From G020353115 sp964389685 (GTDB lineage: Bacteria > Bacteroidota > Bacteroidia > Bacteroidales > VadinHA17): a stretch of DNA of 64,000 nucleotides. Below, in pieces: positions 54,990-63,946 of the stretch (its first letter is position 1; each line of letters begins with the position of its first letter). A program made the translations under genes and the position numbers. The notes under the pieces were generated by a model that did no database searches, was not told where the DNA came from, and was given only the letters and a program-made list of their open reading frames with translations. The stretch covers positions 3,469 to 67,468 of the forward strand of contig CAYMFM010000016.1 of assembly GCA_964389685.1 (NCBI GenBank). Direction: 5' to 3'.

Positions 54990-55175
54990 CAGGATTCCAT
55001 TACCCATTAACCCAAATTTCACCTATGAATCCCACTGAAAAAAAGAAAATGGCACGTTGTGGGAGGTCGAGTAATTTGTTACAATATACAAAAAAATTGA
55101 ATTGAAATCAATAATTCCATCATTTTTGATTGTGATTTTTTCCGTTAAAAAATAATATTTGGAAAAAATATTCCT

Positions 55176-56435
55176 TTAGTCCAGCCGTTCGATGGTAGCG
55201 CCGAGGTTTTTCAGGCGTTCGTTAATATTCTCATAACCGCGGTCGATCAGTTCCGCATGGTCGATAATGCTGGTGCCCTTAGCCGTTAATGCAGCGATGA
55301 CCAGGGCAATACCGGCCCGAATATCGGGGCTGCTCAGTTCCTGTCCGCGCAGTTTTGTCGGACCGGTTACCAGGACACGATGGGGATCGCATTGTGTAAT
55401 CTGTGCACCCATGAGGATGAGTTTATCGACAAAAAACATACGCGATTCATACATCCAATCGTGACACAGAGTGGTACCCTGCGCCTGGGTTGCCAGGACA
55501 ATCATGGGGCTCATCAGATCGGTAGGAAAGGCGGGCCAGAGACCCGTTTGAATTTTAAGACCACGTGAGGAAAGTTGGGCAGGTTTTACCTGCATGGTAT
55601 TGAAGTCCGGAAAGTGCAGGTTGACACCCAAAAGATTCAAATAGTGTTCCGTCATTATTAAATCTTTTTTAACGGCATTATGAATGGTAATTTCTCCTCC
55701 AGTGGCAGCGGCGGTGATAGCGAAAGTCCCGGCTTCGATATGATCTGCAACCAAAGTGTGTTCGAATCCCGATAATTTTTTTACACCTGTGATATGCAAC
55801 TTATTGGTTCCCTCACCTTCAATCTTAGCACCCATCTGTTCCAAAACACAGCATAAATCGTTAACATGAGGTTCGCAAGCGGCGTTTTCAATAATAGAAG
55901 TACCGGTTATGGACGATGCATAGATCAGGGCGTTTTCGGTTGCAGTAACGGAGGTTTCCTTTAAGAATAAATTAGCAGGTTTACGTTTAGCAATTTGGAG
56001 GCTATAGTCTGTTTCCGTGACTTCAATGGTTGCACCGAAGGATTGAAAAACATTAAAATGGCTATCCAGATTCCTGCGTCCAATCACGCAGCCTCCCGGC
56101 GGTGCTAAAGACACACTGCCGGTGCGGCTCAGTAGCCCTCCCAAATAGAGAATAGATGCCCGCAGCCGCCTGGCCAAGGGCGTTTCAATCGAATTCTTGG
56201 TAATACCACCGCTTATTTCAACCTTGCCAGGAGCAGTTTTATGTACCTGCTTTCCTAAACTTTCCAGGATGGTTAACATCGTAGATACATCCACGATATC
56301 CGGTAGATTATTGATCCGGCATAATTCATCCGTTAAGACAGAGGCAGCGATAATCGGCAAGGCAGCATTTTTATTGCCGGCAACGGTTATCTCTCCGTGC
56401 AGCGGGTTAGCACCCTTAATTTTGAATTTTGACAT
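55176..56435 (-). CDS. murA: UDP-N-acetylglucosamine 1-carboxyvinyltransferase
   Basis: First committed step of peptidoglycan synthesis, target of fosfomycin. Lys-Asn pair in VAGNKNAALPI (about 20-24), catalytic Cys in PPGGCVIGRRN (about 113), catalytic Asp in FPTDLMSPM (about 298), and EAGTFAITAAATGG. The Cys form is fosfomycin-sensitive in principle. The stretch SVTATENALIYASSITGT differs from what I expect of Bacteroidota MurA (a TGTANIVMAAV-type stretch) and resembles versions from other phyla. Follows murB by 5 bases. Confidence 0.93.
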   Translation of the reverse strand: MSKFKIKGANPLHGEITVAGNKNAALPIIAASVLTDELCRINNLPDIVDVSTMLTILESLGKQVHKTAPGKVEISGGITKNSIETPLARRLRASILYLGGLLSRTGSVSLAPPGGCVIGRRNLDSHFNVFQSFGATIEVTETDYSLQIAKRKPANLFLKETSVTATENALIYASSITGTSIIENAACEPHVNDLCCVLEQMGAKIEGEGTNKLHITGVKKLSGFEHTLVADHIEAGTFAITAAATGGEITIHNAVKKDLIMTEHYLNLLGVNLHFPDFNTMQVKPAQLSSRGLKIQTGLWPAFPTDLMSPMIVLATQAQGTTLCHDWMYESRMFFVDKLILMGAQITQCDPHRVLVTGPTKLRGQELSSPDIRAGIALVIAALTAKGTSIIDHAELIDRGYENINERLKNLGATIERLD

Positions 56436-56440
56436 AATGG

Positions 56441-57457
56441 CTACTTAATAATCTCAACTTCAGTTTTTAATTCCAATCTCAATTCATGTTGGGCGCGTTC
56501 TTTGATTAACTGGATTAAATATAATACATCCTCAGCGGACGCACCCCCCATATTCTCAATGAAAGCCGCATGTTTGGTCGAGATCATTGCATTTCCTTTT
56601 TTGGTGCCTTTCAGACAAAGCACTTTATCGATAAGATAGCCCACACTATTGGTAGGAATACCCAGACCAGCTTTCTCTTCCTGAGTTAAGTTCTGGAAAA
56701 TGCATCCGGCTGAACGCTGCGGCTGGTTGGCTTTGTAATGTGCCCACTCACGTGATAACTGCTTTGCCCTGGCTACATTACCCCGTTTAAGGCGTAATAT
56801 CACCTCCAGAACAATTTCTTCCGTTTCATGTAAAACTGACCAATCGTACGCAAATCTGAAATAACCCCGATTAACCTCTTTGATTAAAGTACCGGATAGA
56901 AGAGTAACGCTTTCAATACGTTCGCAAAAATAATGATCGGCACCATGCATATTCATATAAAGGGCTCCACCGACGGTGGCCGGAATACCGGTAAACCATT
57001 CCAGTCCGGTAATACCGGCTTTAAATAATTGTTCAATCAATTTGGCAATGCTATTGCCTGAAGCAACTTTAACCAGGACCTCCTCTGCATCTTCTGTTTC
57101 ATCAACCTGAGGTAAATCGGCACTTTCCCCGTAACGGTCTTCCACTGGATATTCTATTTTCTTCGTGGAGGGTGGGAGCATAAGCTCCCAGCCCTGTGTG
57201 CGGTTAACTACTATTAATCCCCTGTATCCGCTGTCGGAAATGATCAAGTTACTACCTTTACCGATGAGTTTAAACGGGTATCCTACGTCGCGTGCAATTG
57301 TAATGACGGTGATGAGTTGCCTGGTTGTTTCCGCAACGACCAGGATGTCAGCCGGGCCGCCGACACCCAGGGTAGTATACTTCGCCAGAGGTATATCCCG
57401 ATGGATGGCTATAGAACTTTTTTGTAATTGCGAAATGATACTCTTATAGTTATCCAT
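56441..57457 (-). CDS. murB: UDP-N-acetylenolpyruvoylglucosamine reductase
   Basis: Reduces the MurA product to UDP-MurNAc using FAD and NADPH. FAD-binding part: TTLGVGGPADILVVAETT and LIGKGSNLIISDSGYRGLIV. An insertion of about 35 acidic residues (PPSTKKIEYPVEDRYGESADLPQVDETEDAEE) lies before VASGNSIAKLIEQLF. Active site: GIPATVGGALYMNMHG, SAGCIFQN with Cys/Ser of type II MurB, NSVGYLIDKVLCLKG and final ISTKHAAFIENMGGAS with the acid. Unlike the type I enzyme usual in Bacteroidota. Operon with murA. Confidence 0.92.
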   Translation of the reverse strand: MDNYKSIISQLQKSSIAIHRDIPLAKYTTLGVGGPADILVVAETTRQLITVITIARDVGYPFKLIGKGSNLIISDSGYRGLIVVNRTQGWELMLPPSTKKIEYPVEDRYGESADLPQVDETEDAEEVLVKVASGNSIAKLIEQLFKAGITGLEWFTGIPATVGGALYMNMHGADHYFCERIESVTLLSGTLIKEVNRGYFRFAYDWSVLHETEEIVLEVILRLKRGNVARAKQLSREWAHYKANQPQRSAGCIFQNLTQEEKAGLGIPTNSVGYLIDKVLCLKGTKKGNAMISTKHAAFIENMGGASAEDVLYLIQLIKERAQHELRLELKTEVEIIK

Positions 57458-57815
57458 AGCTGTCCCGGTTAGAACAAATTTATGAACTTATTTAACATAA
57501 ATAACTTGAGATCCTATATTTATACAATAACCGCGAATAAAGAAAAGTACCAAAAGAGGGTGGCCTCAGATCATTTTCGGGTACCTGTCGTTTCGGTTGC
57601 CCACGCGTTACAACTCTCCCGCCACCTGCCTAAACGGCAGGTACATTGGCGGGGTCAGACAGTAACGCTTACTTGCCCCGTGAAATAACGCATCACATCA
57701 GCAAATCCTTCCGTGTTTACAACTATTTCACAGGGCAGGGGCCCTCGCTTCGCAACCTGCATCAACCGATACTTTTTCCGAAAATGATCTGAGGGCAAAA
57801 GTCGACCTGACGGAG

Positions 57816-58025
57816 TTAACCCGCATTATTCATGCAAAAACGTAGTGCATTGCATGAATGTGTGATGGATAGAGGGAAGCAATGCGGGAACCGAACTCGC
57901 CTTGAGCGAGTGAGCTCACCGAAGGTAAACCCCGACAAGAAAATACCCAAATTTGAGGATTGGAATGAACTCAAATTTGTGGTATTTCTTCGTCGTCAGG
58001 ATTATTTATGAATAATCCGGGTTAA
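57816..58025 (+). repeat. 210-bp TTAACCC/GGGTTAA-bounded element
   Basis: Begins TTAACCCGCATTATTCATGC and ends GAATAATCCGGGTTAA, like the 88-bp elements at 2658 and 22279. Inside: TTCATGC/GCATGAA hairpin, CTCGC/GCGAG hairpin, AAATACCCAAATTTGAG/CTCAAATTTGTGGTATTT hairpin and GGATTATT/AATAATCC hairpin. A longer relative of the same family. Confidence 0.72.
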
Positions 58026-58027
58026 AA

Positions 58028-58069
58028 ACAAAAAAAAGAGGTGCCGGGAATCAGCACCTCCTTTTTTTA
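58028..58069 (-). terminator. Terminator of the susCD operon
   Basis: GAGGTGC (58038-58044) pairs with GCACCTC (58054-58060), with A7 on the left and T7 on the right, so it can act on both strands. It lies about 55 bases after the SusD stop. Confidence 0.85.
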
Positions 58070-58121
58070 TCGTAACACTGACAGGACTGTAAAAGACCCG
58101 GTCAGGTTGTATGGTGTTTCA

Positions 58122-59834
58122 TTACTTACCGATCTTAGCCCACCACAGTAAAGTTCCCTGGTGGTCAGGGCCCTGTACTGCAACGGCAGCAGTGTAGTTT
58201 TCCAGGTTGTTGCTTTGTGGAGCGTTTCCATAATGCATCCGCTGCGGAAAGGCATCATCCAGTCCGGCTTCACCCACGGCAAAAATATCGGCATCGGTGA
58301 TACCGTCTGCCAGAACCGAGGGATAACCCGATTTGCGGATAACAGACCATGCTTCAAAACCATCGGTATAGAGAGCGATCCAGCGTTGCACATTGATCTG
58401 CTCGAGTTTCTCTGCATCGGTTCCGGTCAGGGTCCACATGGGGCTTGCCTGGAATTCAGTCGTAGGGGCAGGAATATCCCAGAGCGCCATAGCAGCTGTA
58501 ATTCCATCCTGGTAAAGCTGGTTTTCGCTTCCACTGCCAAAGCCGAGTATTTTTGCTTCAGCCTGCAGGAAGTAGGATTCAGCAGCTGTCATAACGAGCT
58601 CCGGGAAGATCGGTTGGCCTTGGTTCTTCTGCTGTGTAACTATCTCAGCAGGTTTTGAGAAAAATTCCCATTTTGCCAGCCCAGAAACCTTTCCGTTCAG
58701 CCTGGTGGGTTGTCCGATGTAATACTTCTCCTCGGGAACGGTAATGGTGGCAAGGGTATCGCCCTGGTTCACCAGGGTGATGTCGGCTGAACCATCATCC
58801 GCATCTGCCAGTGCATCAAACATAAAATTCACACGCTTCCAGAAGTGGGTATACCCATCAATGTCAACGTCTTCTTTCGGTCTGGTGAAACTGAACTGTC
58901 CACCTTCAGCAACCTGGGCATACTTTTCAAGCCGTGGATCATCGTTATCCCTGAGGTAATCGATCAGGGTTTTTCCAACGGTCCATTTTGAGCCAGTTCC
59001 ACCGAAACCGTGCCATATATCGCCATAGCAGGAAGCTGACCACTGATCGATCACATTATCTTTCTCCATCACCACGTCGCTGTCAAGCAGGTCGGCTGCA
59101 AGGGCTTCATCAATGGCAGTCTCGGCCCAGGCAGCATCGGGAGCGCCATAGGCACGCAGTGCGATGCGCAGCTTCAGGGTATTTGCCATTTTTTTCCATT
59201 GCTGGAGATCACCGCCACACCAGACATCATTCTCCCCAAGATCATTCACCTTGTCTCCGGTTCTTGTATTGTCACCAATGGTAGCCATGGCTTGATCCAG
59301 TAAAGCAATGATCCCCTGGTAGATATCATTCTGGGAATCAAATGCTGGCTGAGTGATATCCGGATTACCGGCTTCGGAAAAGGGAATCATTCCATATAGA
59401 TCAGTAAACATCTGGTAATACAACCCTTTGATGATCTGGCCGGCAGCATACATCAGCGGATTTTCAAAATCTGCTCCTTCTTCAGTAAGTCCCATGAAGT
59501 TGTTAATGCCGCTAAAATAGCCTTCCATCCAATCCCATGCGGCATCGGTATAACCGGAATTAGGGATATAACTGAGGTTGTCGGGCCACCAGCAGCCGCT
59601 GAAACCGAAGCAGAAATGACCTGCATAGCGGTCGACGTTGATCAGGTGGGCTCTCCAGTATGGATAACGATCTGGAGCATACAGTTTGTACTGCGGATTG
59701 GTGATGAAATACTTAGCACTCGCTTCATCAGACGTAATCGCATTGGGATTTTTGTTGATTTCAACAAAATCACTCGTACAGGATGCTAATCCTAACACGA
59801 ACACGAACCCAAGTAATATTTTAATCGTTTTCAT
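58122..59834 (-). CDS. SusD/RagB-like nutrient-binding outer-membrane lipoprotein, 570 residues
   Basis: Surface lid protein that captures oligosaccharides or peptides for the SusC channel. Lipobox LASC (Cys about 19), then FVEINKNPNAITSDEASAKYFITNP, the opening of the SusD-like_2 subfamily; helical TPR core; AAESYFLQAEAKILGFG in the middle and QRWIALYTDGFEAWSVIRKSGYP near the C terminus. Starts 20 bases after the SusC stop. No regulator, CAZyme or peptidase is linked, so the ligand cannot be named. Confidence 0.95.
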   Translation of the reverse strand: MKTIKILLGFVFVLGLASCTSDFVEINKNPNAITSDEASAKYFITNPQYKLYAPDRYPYWRAHLINVDRYAGHFCFGFSGCWWPDNLSYIPNSGYTDAAWDWMEGYFSGINNFMGLTEEGADFENPLMYAAGQIIKGLYYQMFTDLYGMIPFSEAGNPDITQPAFDSQNDIYQGIIALLDQAMATIGDNTRTGDKVNDLGENDVWCGGDLQQWKKMANTLKLRIALRAYGAPDAAWAETAIDEALAADLLDSDVVMEKDNVIDQWSASCYGDIWHGFGGTGSKWTVGKTLIDYLRDNDDPRLEKYAQVAEGGQFSFTRPKEDVDIDGYTHFWKRVNFMFDALADADDGSADITLVNQGDTLATITVPEEKYYIGQPTRLNGKVSGLAKWEFFSKPAEIVTQQKNQGQPIFPELVMTAAESYFLQAEAKILGFGSGSENQLYQDGITAAMALWDIPAPTTEFQASPMWTLTGTDAEKLEQINVQRWIALYTDGFEAWSVIRKSGYPSVLADGITDADIFAVGEAGLDDAFPQRMHYGNAPQSNNLENYTAAVAVQGPDHQGTLLWWAKIGK

Positions 59835-59853
59835 ATTTCTATCGTTTATAAAA

Positions 59854-62800
59854 TTAGAATTTCACGTTCAAGGTAATACCATAGCTCCGGGTTGTGGGCA
59901 AGGTATAGAAAACAACACCCTGTGCATAGTTACTGGTACTGTAACTGGTAGTCGGGTCAAAATTCACAACATCCTTATCTTTATAGAGGAAAGCAAGGTT
60001 ACGTCCTACCAGGCTAAGTGAAACGGATTCAATAAACACGTTATTGAACAGGTTCGACGGCAGCTGGTAGGTCAGTGATACCTCGCGCAGCATCACGTTG
60101 GTTTGATCGTACACGTAGTGTTCAACAATGCCACTGTATGCGCCCCAGTATTCCTGGCCGGTAATCTGCATGGTATTGGGTTCCCAGACGGGTGATTCGT
60201 CCGTGCCAGTATTCACAACACCATCCACTATAACACCCTCTTCCCTGTACTTCAATGTCCGTTTTGTAACACCGGATGCATCCAGGCCGGCATCTGTTCC
60301 GGAATATACCTGGCCACCAATTCTGGCATCGAGCAGAACATTCAGGGATACGGTTTTATAGCGGAAATTGTTGGTTATACCGCCGATCCAGTCGGGCTGG
60401 TAATTGCCGAGTTTTTTCTTCGTCATATCTACCTGCGGTATGCCATCAGAATTCACCACCAGTTGACCGGCATCATTCTTCATCCAGGTTGTACCCCAGA
60501 TATCACCATATCCGGCACCCACTGTTGCACGAACATCCACATCACCTGCATTTGTTTCACTAAACGTAAATGACTCAAGTCCTTCGATAAGATCATTCAG
60601 GGTATTCTTATTGGTGGAGAAGTTCGCCGAAATATCCCAGCTAAAATCACCGGCTGAATAGGGTGTACCACCAATCATGATCTCAACTCCTTTGTTCTCC
60701 ACTTCACCAACATTTTCGCGGAAATTAGAATAACCCGTTGATGCAGATACCGGGACATCCATGATCAGGTCTGTGGTTTTGATGTTATAATATGAGAAAT
60801 CGACAAACAGCTTGTTGTCCAGGAAACGGGCTTCCAGTCCGAATTCAAGTGACGCAGTCTGTTCCGGTTTCAGGTCAGGATTAAGTTTTATAGCGGGCCT
60901 GGTTAAGGTTATCAGACCCAGGTATCCATCCTGCTGCATGTCATACGCGATATCAAGCTGATAGGGACCGGTGTCACTACCAACCTTTGCCCAGCTACCC
61001 CTGACTTTCAGGAAGTTCATAAAGTTAGCACCCGGATCGATGAATTCATGAAGCAGGACGGAAAGGCTAACTGAAGGATAGAAGTAGGACCAGTTATCTT
61101 CCGGCAAAGTGGATGACCAGTCATTTCTTCCCGAGACATCCAGGTAAACGAAATTGCCATAGGATAATGAAGCAGAACCGTACAGTGAATTGATCTTCTT
61201 CTCCCTTAATGGAGTATAGGATGGATCCAACTCCCTGGCACTGTCGGTGGTCGGTTTGGTCGGAATCTTAAAATCTTCACCAAAAACACCCATCTGCTCG
61301 TAGGTCTGGTACATCATGTTTCCACCCAGGTTACCCGTGATCTTGAAATCGGATGTTATTTCTTTATCAAACATCAGCAGGAAGTCGGTATTGGTTTCAG
61401 TCGTCTTGTAATTCCGGAAATTAAACTGCCCGGTTGAGTAATAATGGTGTCCATACTGCTGGATGGTTTCAATTTTCTGAGAGGTGAAGTCGGTTCCGAT
61501 ACGGACAAAAGCCGACAACCAGTCCGTGATGGTATAATTCACCTTGGCAAAACCAAGGAGACGGTTCCTGGTATCGTTGTTCACATCATTATAAAGGATC
61601 CAGTAAGGATTCCCATTGCTTCCACCTGGGGTAGTATAGGTTCTCACCGAGTAGTCCGGCCACTGGTAATCCTTCAGGTCATTGATATCCACATTCCTCG
61701 GGATATCATAAACGTAAGCCATGATACCTTCCGTACCGTGAAACGGACGGTTTTCCGATTCCTGTACAAAATAGGTAACCTTGGCATCCACCGACAATTT
61801 ATCCGTAAGGTTTGTTGTTCCCCTGACGTTGAAATTGTGGCGTGTCAAACCGGCGTTTGGCAGGATTGATTTTGCCACGTTATTGGTGTAGGAGAAACGC
61901 AGGGATGAATTCGCCGTTCCGCCGTCAAATGCAATGGTATTTACCATGTTTGAACCGGTGCGGAAAAAATCCTTCACGTTGTCGGGCTGTGCTTTGTAGG
62001 CTTTGGTTTCGCCGGTCCAGTAAAGATAATCCTGTCCGTTGAATTTGCCTCCCCAGGATGAACCATTTTCAAGTAGATCGGTAAGTTCAAAACTGGGTGA
62101 TCCGTCGTAGTAATAGCCACTTGTTCCCTGGCCGTACTGATTCTGATATTCCGGAAGCAGGAGTGGTGTTTCAAACGTTGAGGAATGGGTAAAGGTAACA
62201 CCCATACCTTTTGTAGACCGACCTTTTTTGGTAGTAATCAGGATCACACCATTGGCAGCCCGTGCACCATACAGAGCAGCAGCGTTCGGGCCCTTCAGGA
62301 CAGTCATCGATTCGATGTCGTCCGGGTTAAGGTCGGATACGCCGGTTCCGTAATCATCACGACGGTAGTTTGATTTACCTGTGCCGTCTGCACTACCAAA
62401 TCCGCTGTTATCCATGGGGATCCCGTCCACCACATAGAGTGGCTGGTTATTCCCTGTAATGGAGTTGTTACCACGGATCACCACCCGGGTACCTCCACCC
62501 GGTCCTGATGGTGACTGGGTCAGTACGACACCGGCAACACGCCCGGCCAGTGAATTGATCACGTTGGTTTCCTTTACGGTTGCGAGCTCTTCACCACCCA
62601 CCTCGGTTACGGCATAACCCAGTGCCTTCTTCTCCCTGGAGATACCCAATGCGGTAACGACAACCTCTTCCATTGCCTCAAAGCCGGATTCAAGTGCAAC
62701 ATCAATCACACTCGAAGTGCCTATCGGAACAGTTTTGTTCATCATTCCCACAAAAGAAAACTCCAGCGCTTCGGCATCAGCCGGAACAGAGATGGAATAT

Positions 62801-62979
62801 TTCCCATCCATGTTGGTCACGATACCAATATTGGTCCCCTGAACCACCACGTTCACTCCGGGAAGTGTTACTCCATCATCAGCTGAGGTAACCGTACCGG
62901 TAATCGTACGTTCCTGTGCAATCACTGAGCCAATGAAGGCGATCGACAGGACCAAAACTAAAAACAGATTCTTTTTCAT
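59854..62979 (-). CDS. SusC/RagA-type TonB-linked outer-membrane transporter, 1041 residues
   Basis: Energised import of nutrients bound by the SusD partner. Signal peptide (to about 21); carboxypeptidase-like beta sandwich (RTITGTVTSADDGVTLPGVNVVV, about 24-95); EEVVVTALGISREKKALGYAV, the SusC signature; plug with LAGRVAGV, IRGNNSITGNNQPLYVVDGIPMD and VLKGPNAAALYGARAANGVILITTK; 22-strand barrel ending YGITLNVKF with terminal Phe. Full length. Codes ahead of SusD, standard order. Confidence 0.97.
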   Translation of the reverse strand: MKKNLFLVLVLSIAFIGSVIAQERTITGTVTSADDGVTLPGVNVVVQGTNIGIVTNMDGKYSISVPADAEALEFSFVGMMNKTVPIGTSSVIDVALESGFEAMEEVVVTALGISREKKALGYAVTEVGGEELATVKETNVINSLAGRVAGVVLTQSPSGPGGGTRVVIRGNNSITGNNQPLYVVDGIPMDNSGFGSADGTGKSNYRRDDYGTGVSDLNPDDIESMTVLKGPNAAALYGARAANGVILITTKKGRSTKGMGVTFTHSSTFETPLLLPEYQNQYGQGTSGYYYDGSPSFELTDLLENGSSWGGKFNGQDYLYWTGETKAYKAQPDNVKDFFRTGSNMVNTIAFDGGTANSSLRFSYTNNVAKSILPNAGLTRHNFNVRGTTNLTDKLSVDAKVTYFVQESENRPFHGTEGIMAYVYDIPRNVDINDLKDYQWPDYSVRTYTTPGGSNGNPYWILYNDVNNDTRNRLLGFAKVNYTITDWLSAFVRIGTDFTSQKIETIQQYGHHYYSTGQFNFRNYKTTETNTDFLLMFDKEITSDFKITGNLGGNMMYQTYEQMGVFGEDFKIPTKPTTDSARELDPSYTPLREKKINSLYGSASLSYGNFVYLDVSGRNDWSSTLPEDNWSYFYPSVSLSVLLHEFIDPGANFMNFLKVRGSWAKVGSDTGPYQLDIAYDMQQDGYLGLITLTRPAIKLNPDLKPEQTASLEFGLEARFLDNKLFVDFSYYNIKTTDLIMDVPVSASTGYSNFRENVGEVENKGVEIMIGGTPYSAGDFSWDISANFSTNKNTLNDLIEGLESFTFSETNAGDVDVRATVGAGYGDIWGTTWMKNDAGQLVVNSDGIPQVDMTKKKLGNYQPDWIGGITNNFRYKTVSLNVLLDARIGGQVYSGTDAGLDASGVTKRTLKYREEGVIVDGVVNTGTDESPVWEPNTMQITGQEYWGAYSGIVEHYVYDQTNVMLREVSLTYQLPSNLFNNVFIESVSLSLVGRNLAFLYKDKDVVNFDPTTSYSTSNYAQGVVFYTLPTTRSYGITLNVKF

Positions 62980-63946
62980 AGAAAAAAGTTTAGGTTAATA
63001 ATTTAGGTTAATAAATGGATAAAAATATATGCTGTTTAAAGCGATATACGATAGTAAAAGGGTATTTTCTAAGCTTGAATTGACTCTCATTGTACTCCGC
63101 AGAATCGGTCTAAATCGTTTTAATGCTTTTGATTACAAGGTAATCTGCTGATTTTAAACGACATAATTATCTAAACATCAAATTAATCAACCACGTCACT
63201 TAAAAATTAAGTGGCAAATATATTAATATTTGCTTTATGTTATCAATACTCCTGCACTTTTTAATAACATAAACCTGTACTCCTTCAAAAACCTGGAAAC
63301 TATTCTTGTTTCACCGCTGACAAGGAAGGGATTCCCAGTGAGTAAAATCAGGACAAATATAATCGAATAATTGGGGTAAATCAAATTTCCCAGGGAAATA
63401 TTTAAAGCCATTTGAGGGGTGGGAAGCAACATAAAAGGTACTAGGTGTTATGTCAAGCGTGAAGTGGTGGGTCGTCATGCTGAACTTGTTTCAGCATCTC
63501 ATTATATGAAAACAGATTCCGAAACAAGTTCGGAATGACTTATGCGTCAAAATAAGGTTGACATGACACTAGGTGTTGGGTACTCGGTACTGACAACAGA
63601 GAGAGGGAGACTTTATGACTATGGAACTTTGAGAGGGGGAGACGATGAGACTGTCAGCCTTCGCCAAGGCTATGGCTGATGAAAAGTGACGAAGCGACGA
63701 ATTGAAATGATGAGTGATGCCTTCAAATGTCCCGGAGGTGGCGTAGCCATGCCTTTGGCAAACTCCTTTGGAGCAATGGAGAATATCGAACAAGCCTGCC
63801 TGCCGCAGGCAGGGAATAATGAATTTCGAAGTAAAAAGAAAGAAAAGAATAACGGTCGCACAGCGACCAGATAACGCAATAACGATCCGTTTGTGGATGA
63901 GTAATTACTATTGTCCGAAGGACTCCGGAGAATTACTATCGAATTA
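62980..63946. other. Long non-coding region upstream of susC
   Basis: No gene. AT-rich for the first 250 bases, where the susC promoter should lie, although I find no clear -7 box. Then a palindromic repeat (63474-63541), TGAG-type tracts (63600-63650 and 63700-63720) and GCC-AAGGC/CCTGCCTGCC palindromes (63655-63815). Confidence 0.6.
63474..63541 (+). repeat. Palindromic repeat GTCATGCTGAACTTG / CAAGTTCGGAATGAC
   Basis: GTCATGCTGAACTTGTTTC and GAAACAAGTTCGGAATGAC face each other around about 30 bases. Similar units are common in intergenic DNA of many bacteria; only this copy is in the window. Confidence 0.6.

Larger units (their letters stand above)
54288..55175. other. Non-coding repeat region between FtsX and murA
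   Basis: No credible gene. Starts with a CCTGCCTG/CAGGTAGG palindrome (54364-54420), then GCTCC/GGAGC cluster (54440-54790), TTTTTAC doublet (54915-54935), the double palindrome at 54941-54989. A 24-codon frame (55025-55105) beginning MNPTEKKKMARC is too short to judge. Confidence 0.6.
57458..58121. other. Non-coding region between SusD and murB
   Basis: Holds a TAAATTTG -7-like box for murB on the minus strand (57482-57475), an inverted repeat GATCATTTTCGG (57571) / CCGAAAATGATC (57778) bracketing a PTPGC-like GTGAAATAACG/TATTTCAC core, the TTAACCC element at 57816, and the terminator at 58028. No gene. Confidence 0.6.

Noticed and set aside
54731..55105. 124-codon plus-strand frame
   Set aside because: Crosses the GCTCC cluster and the 30-bp palindrome; only the last 24 codons look remotely coding and they are too short to support.
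63235..63432. 65-codon minus-strand frame upstream of susC
   Set aside because: AT-rich upstream region; no signal, motif or plausible start; probably chance.
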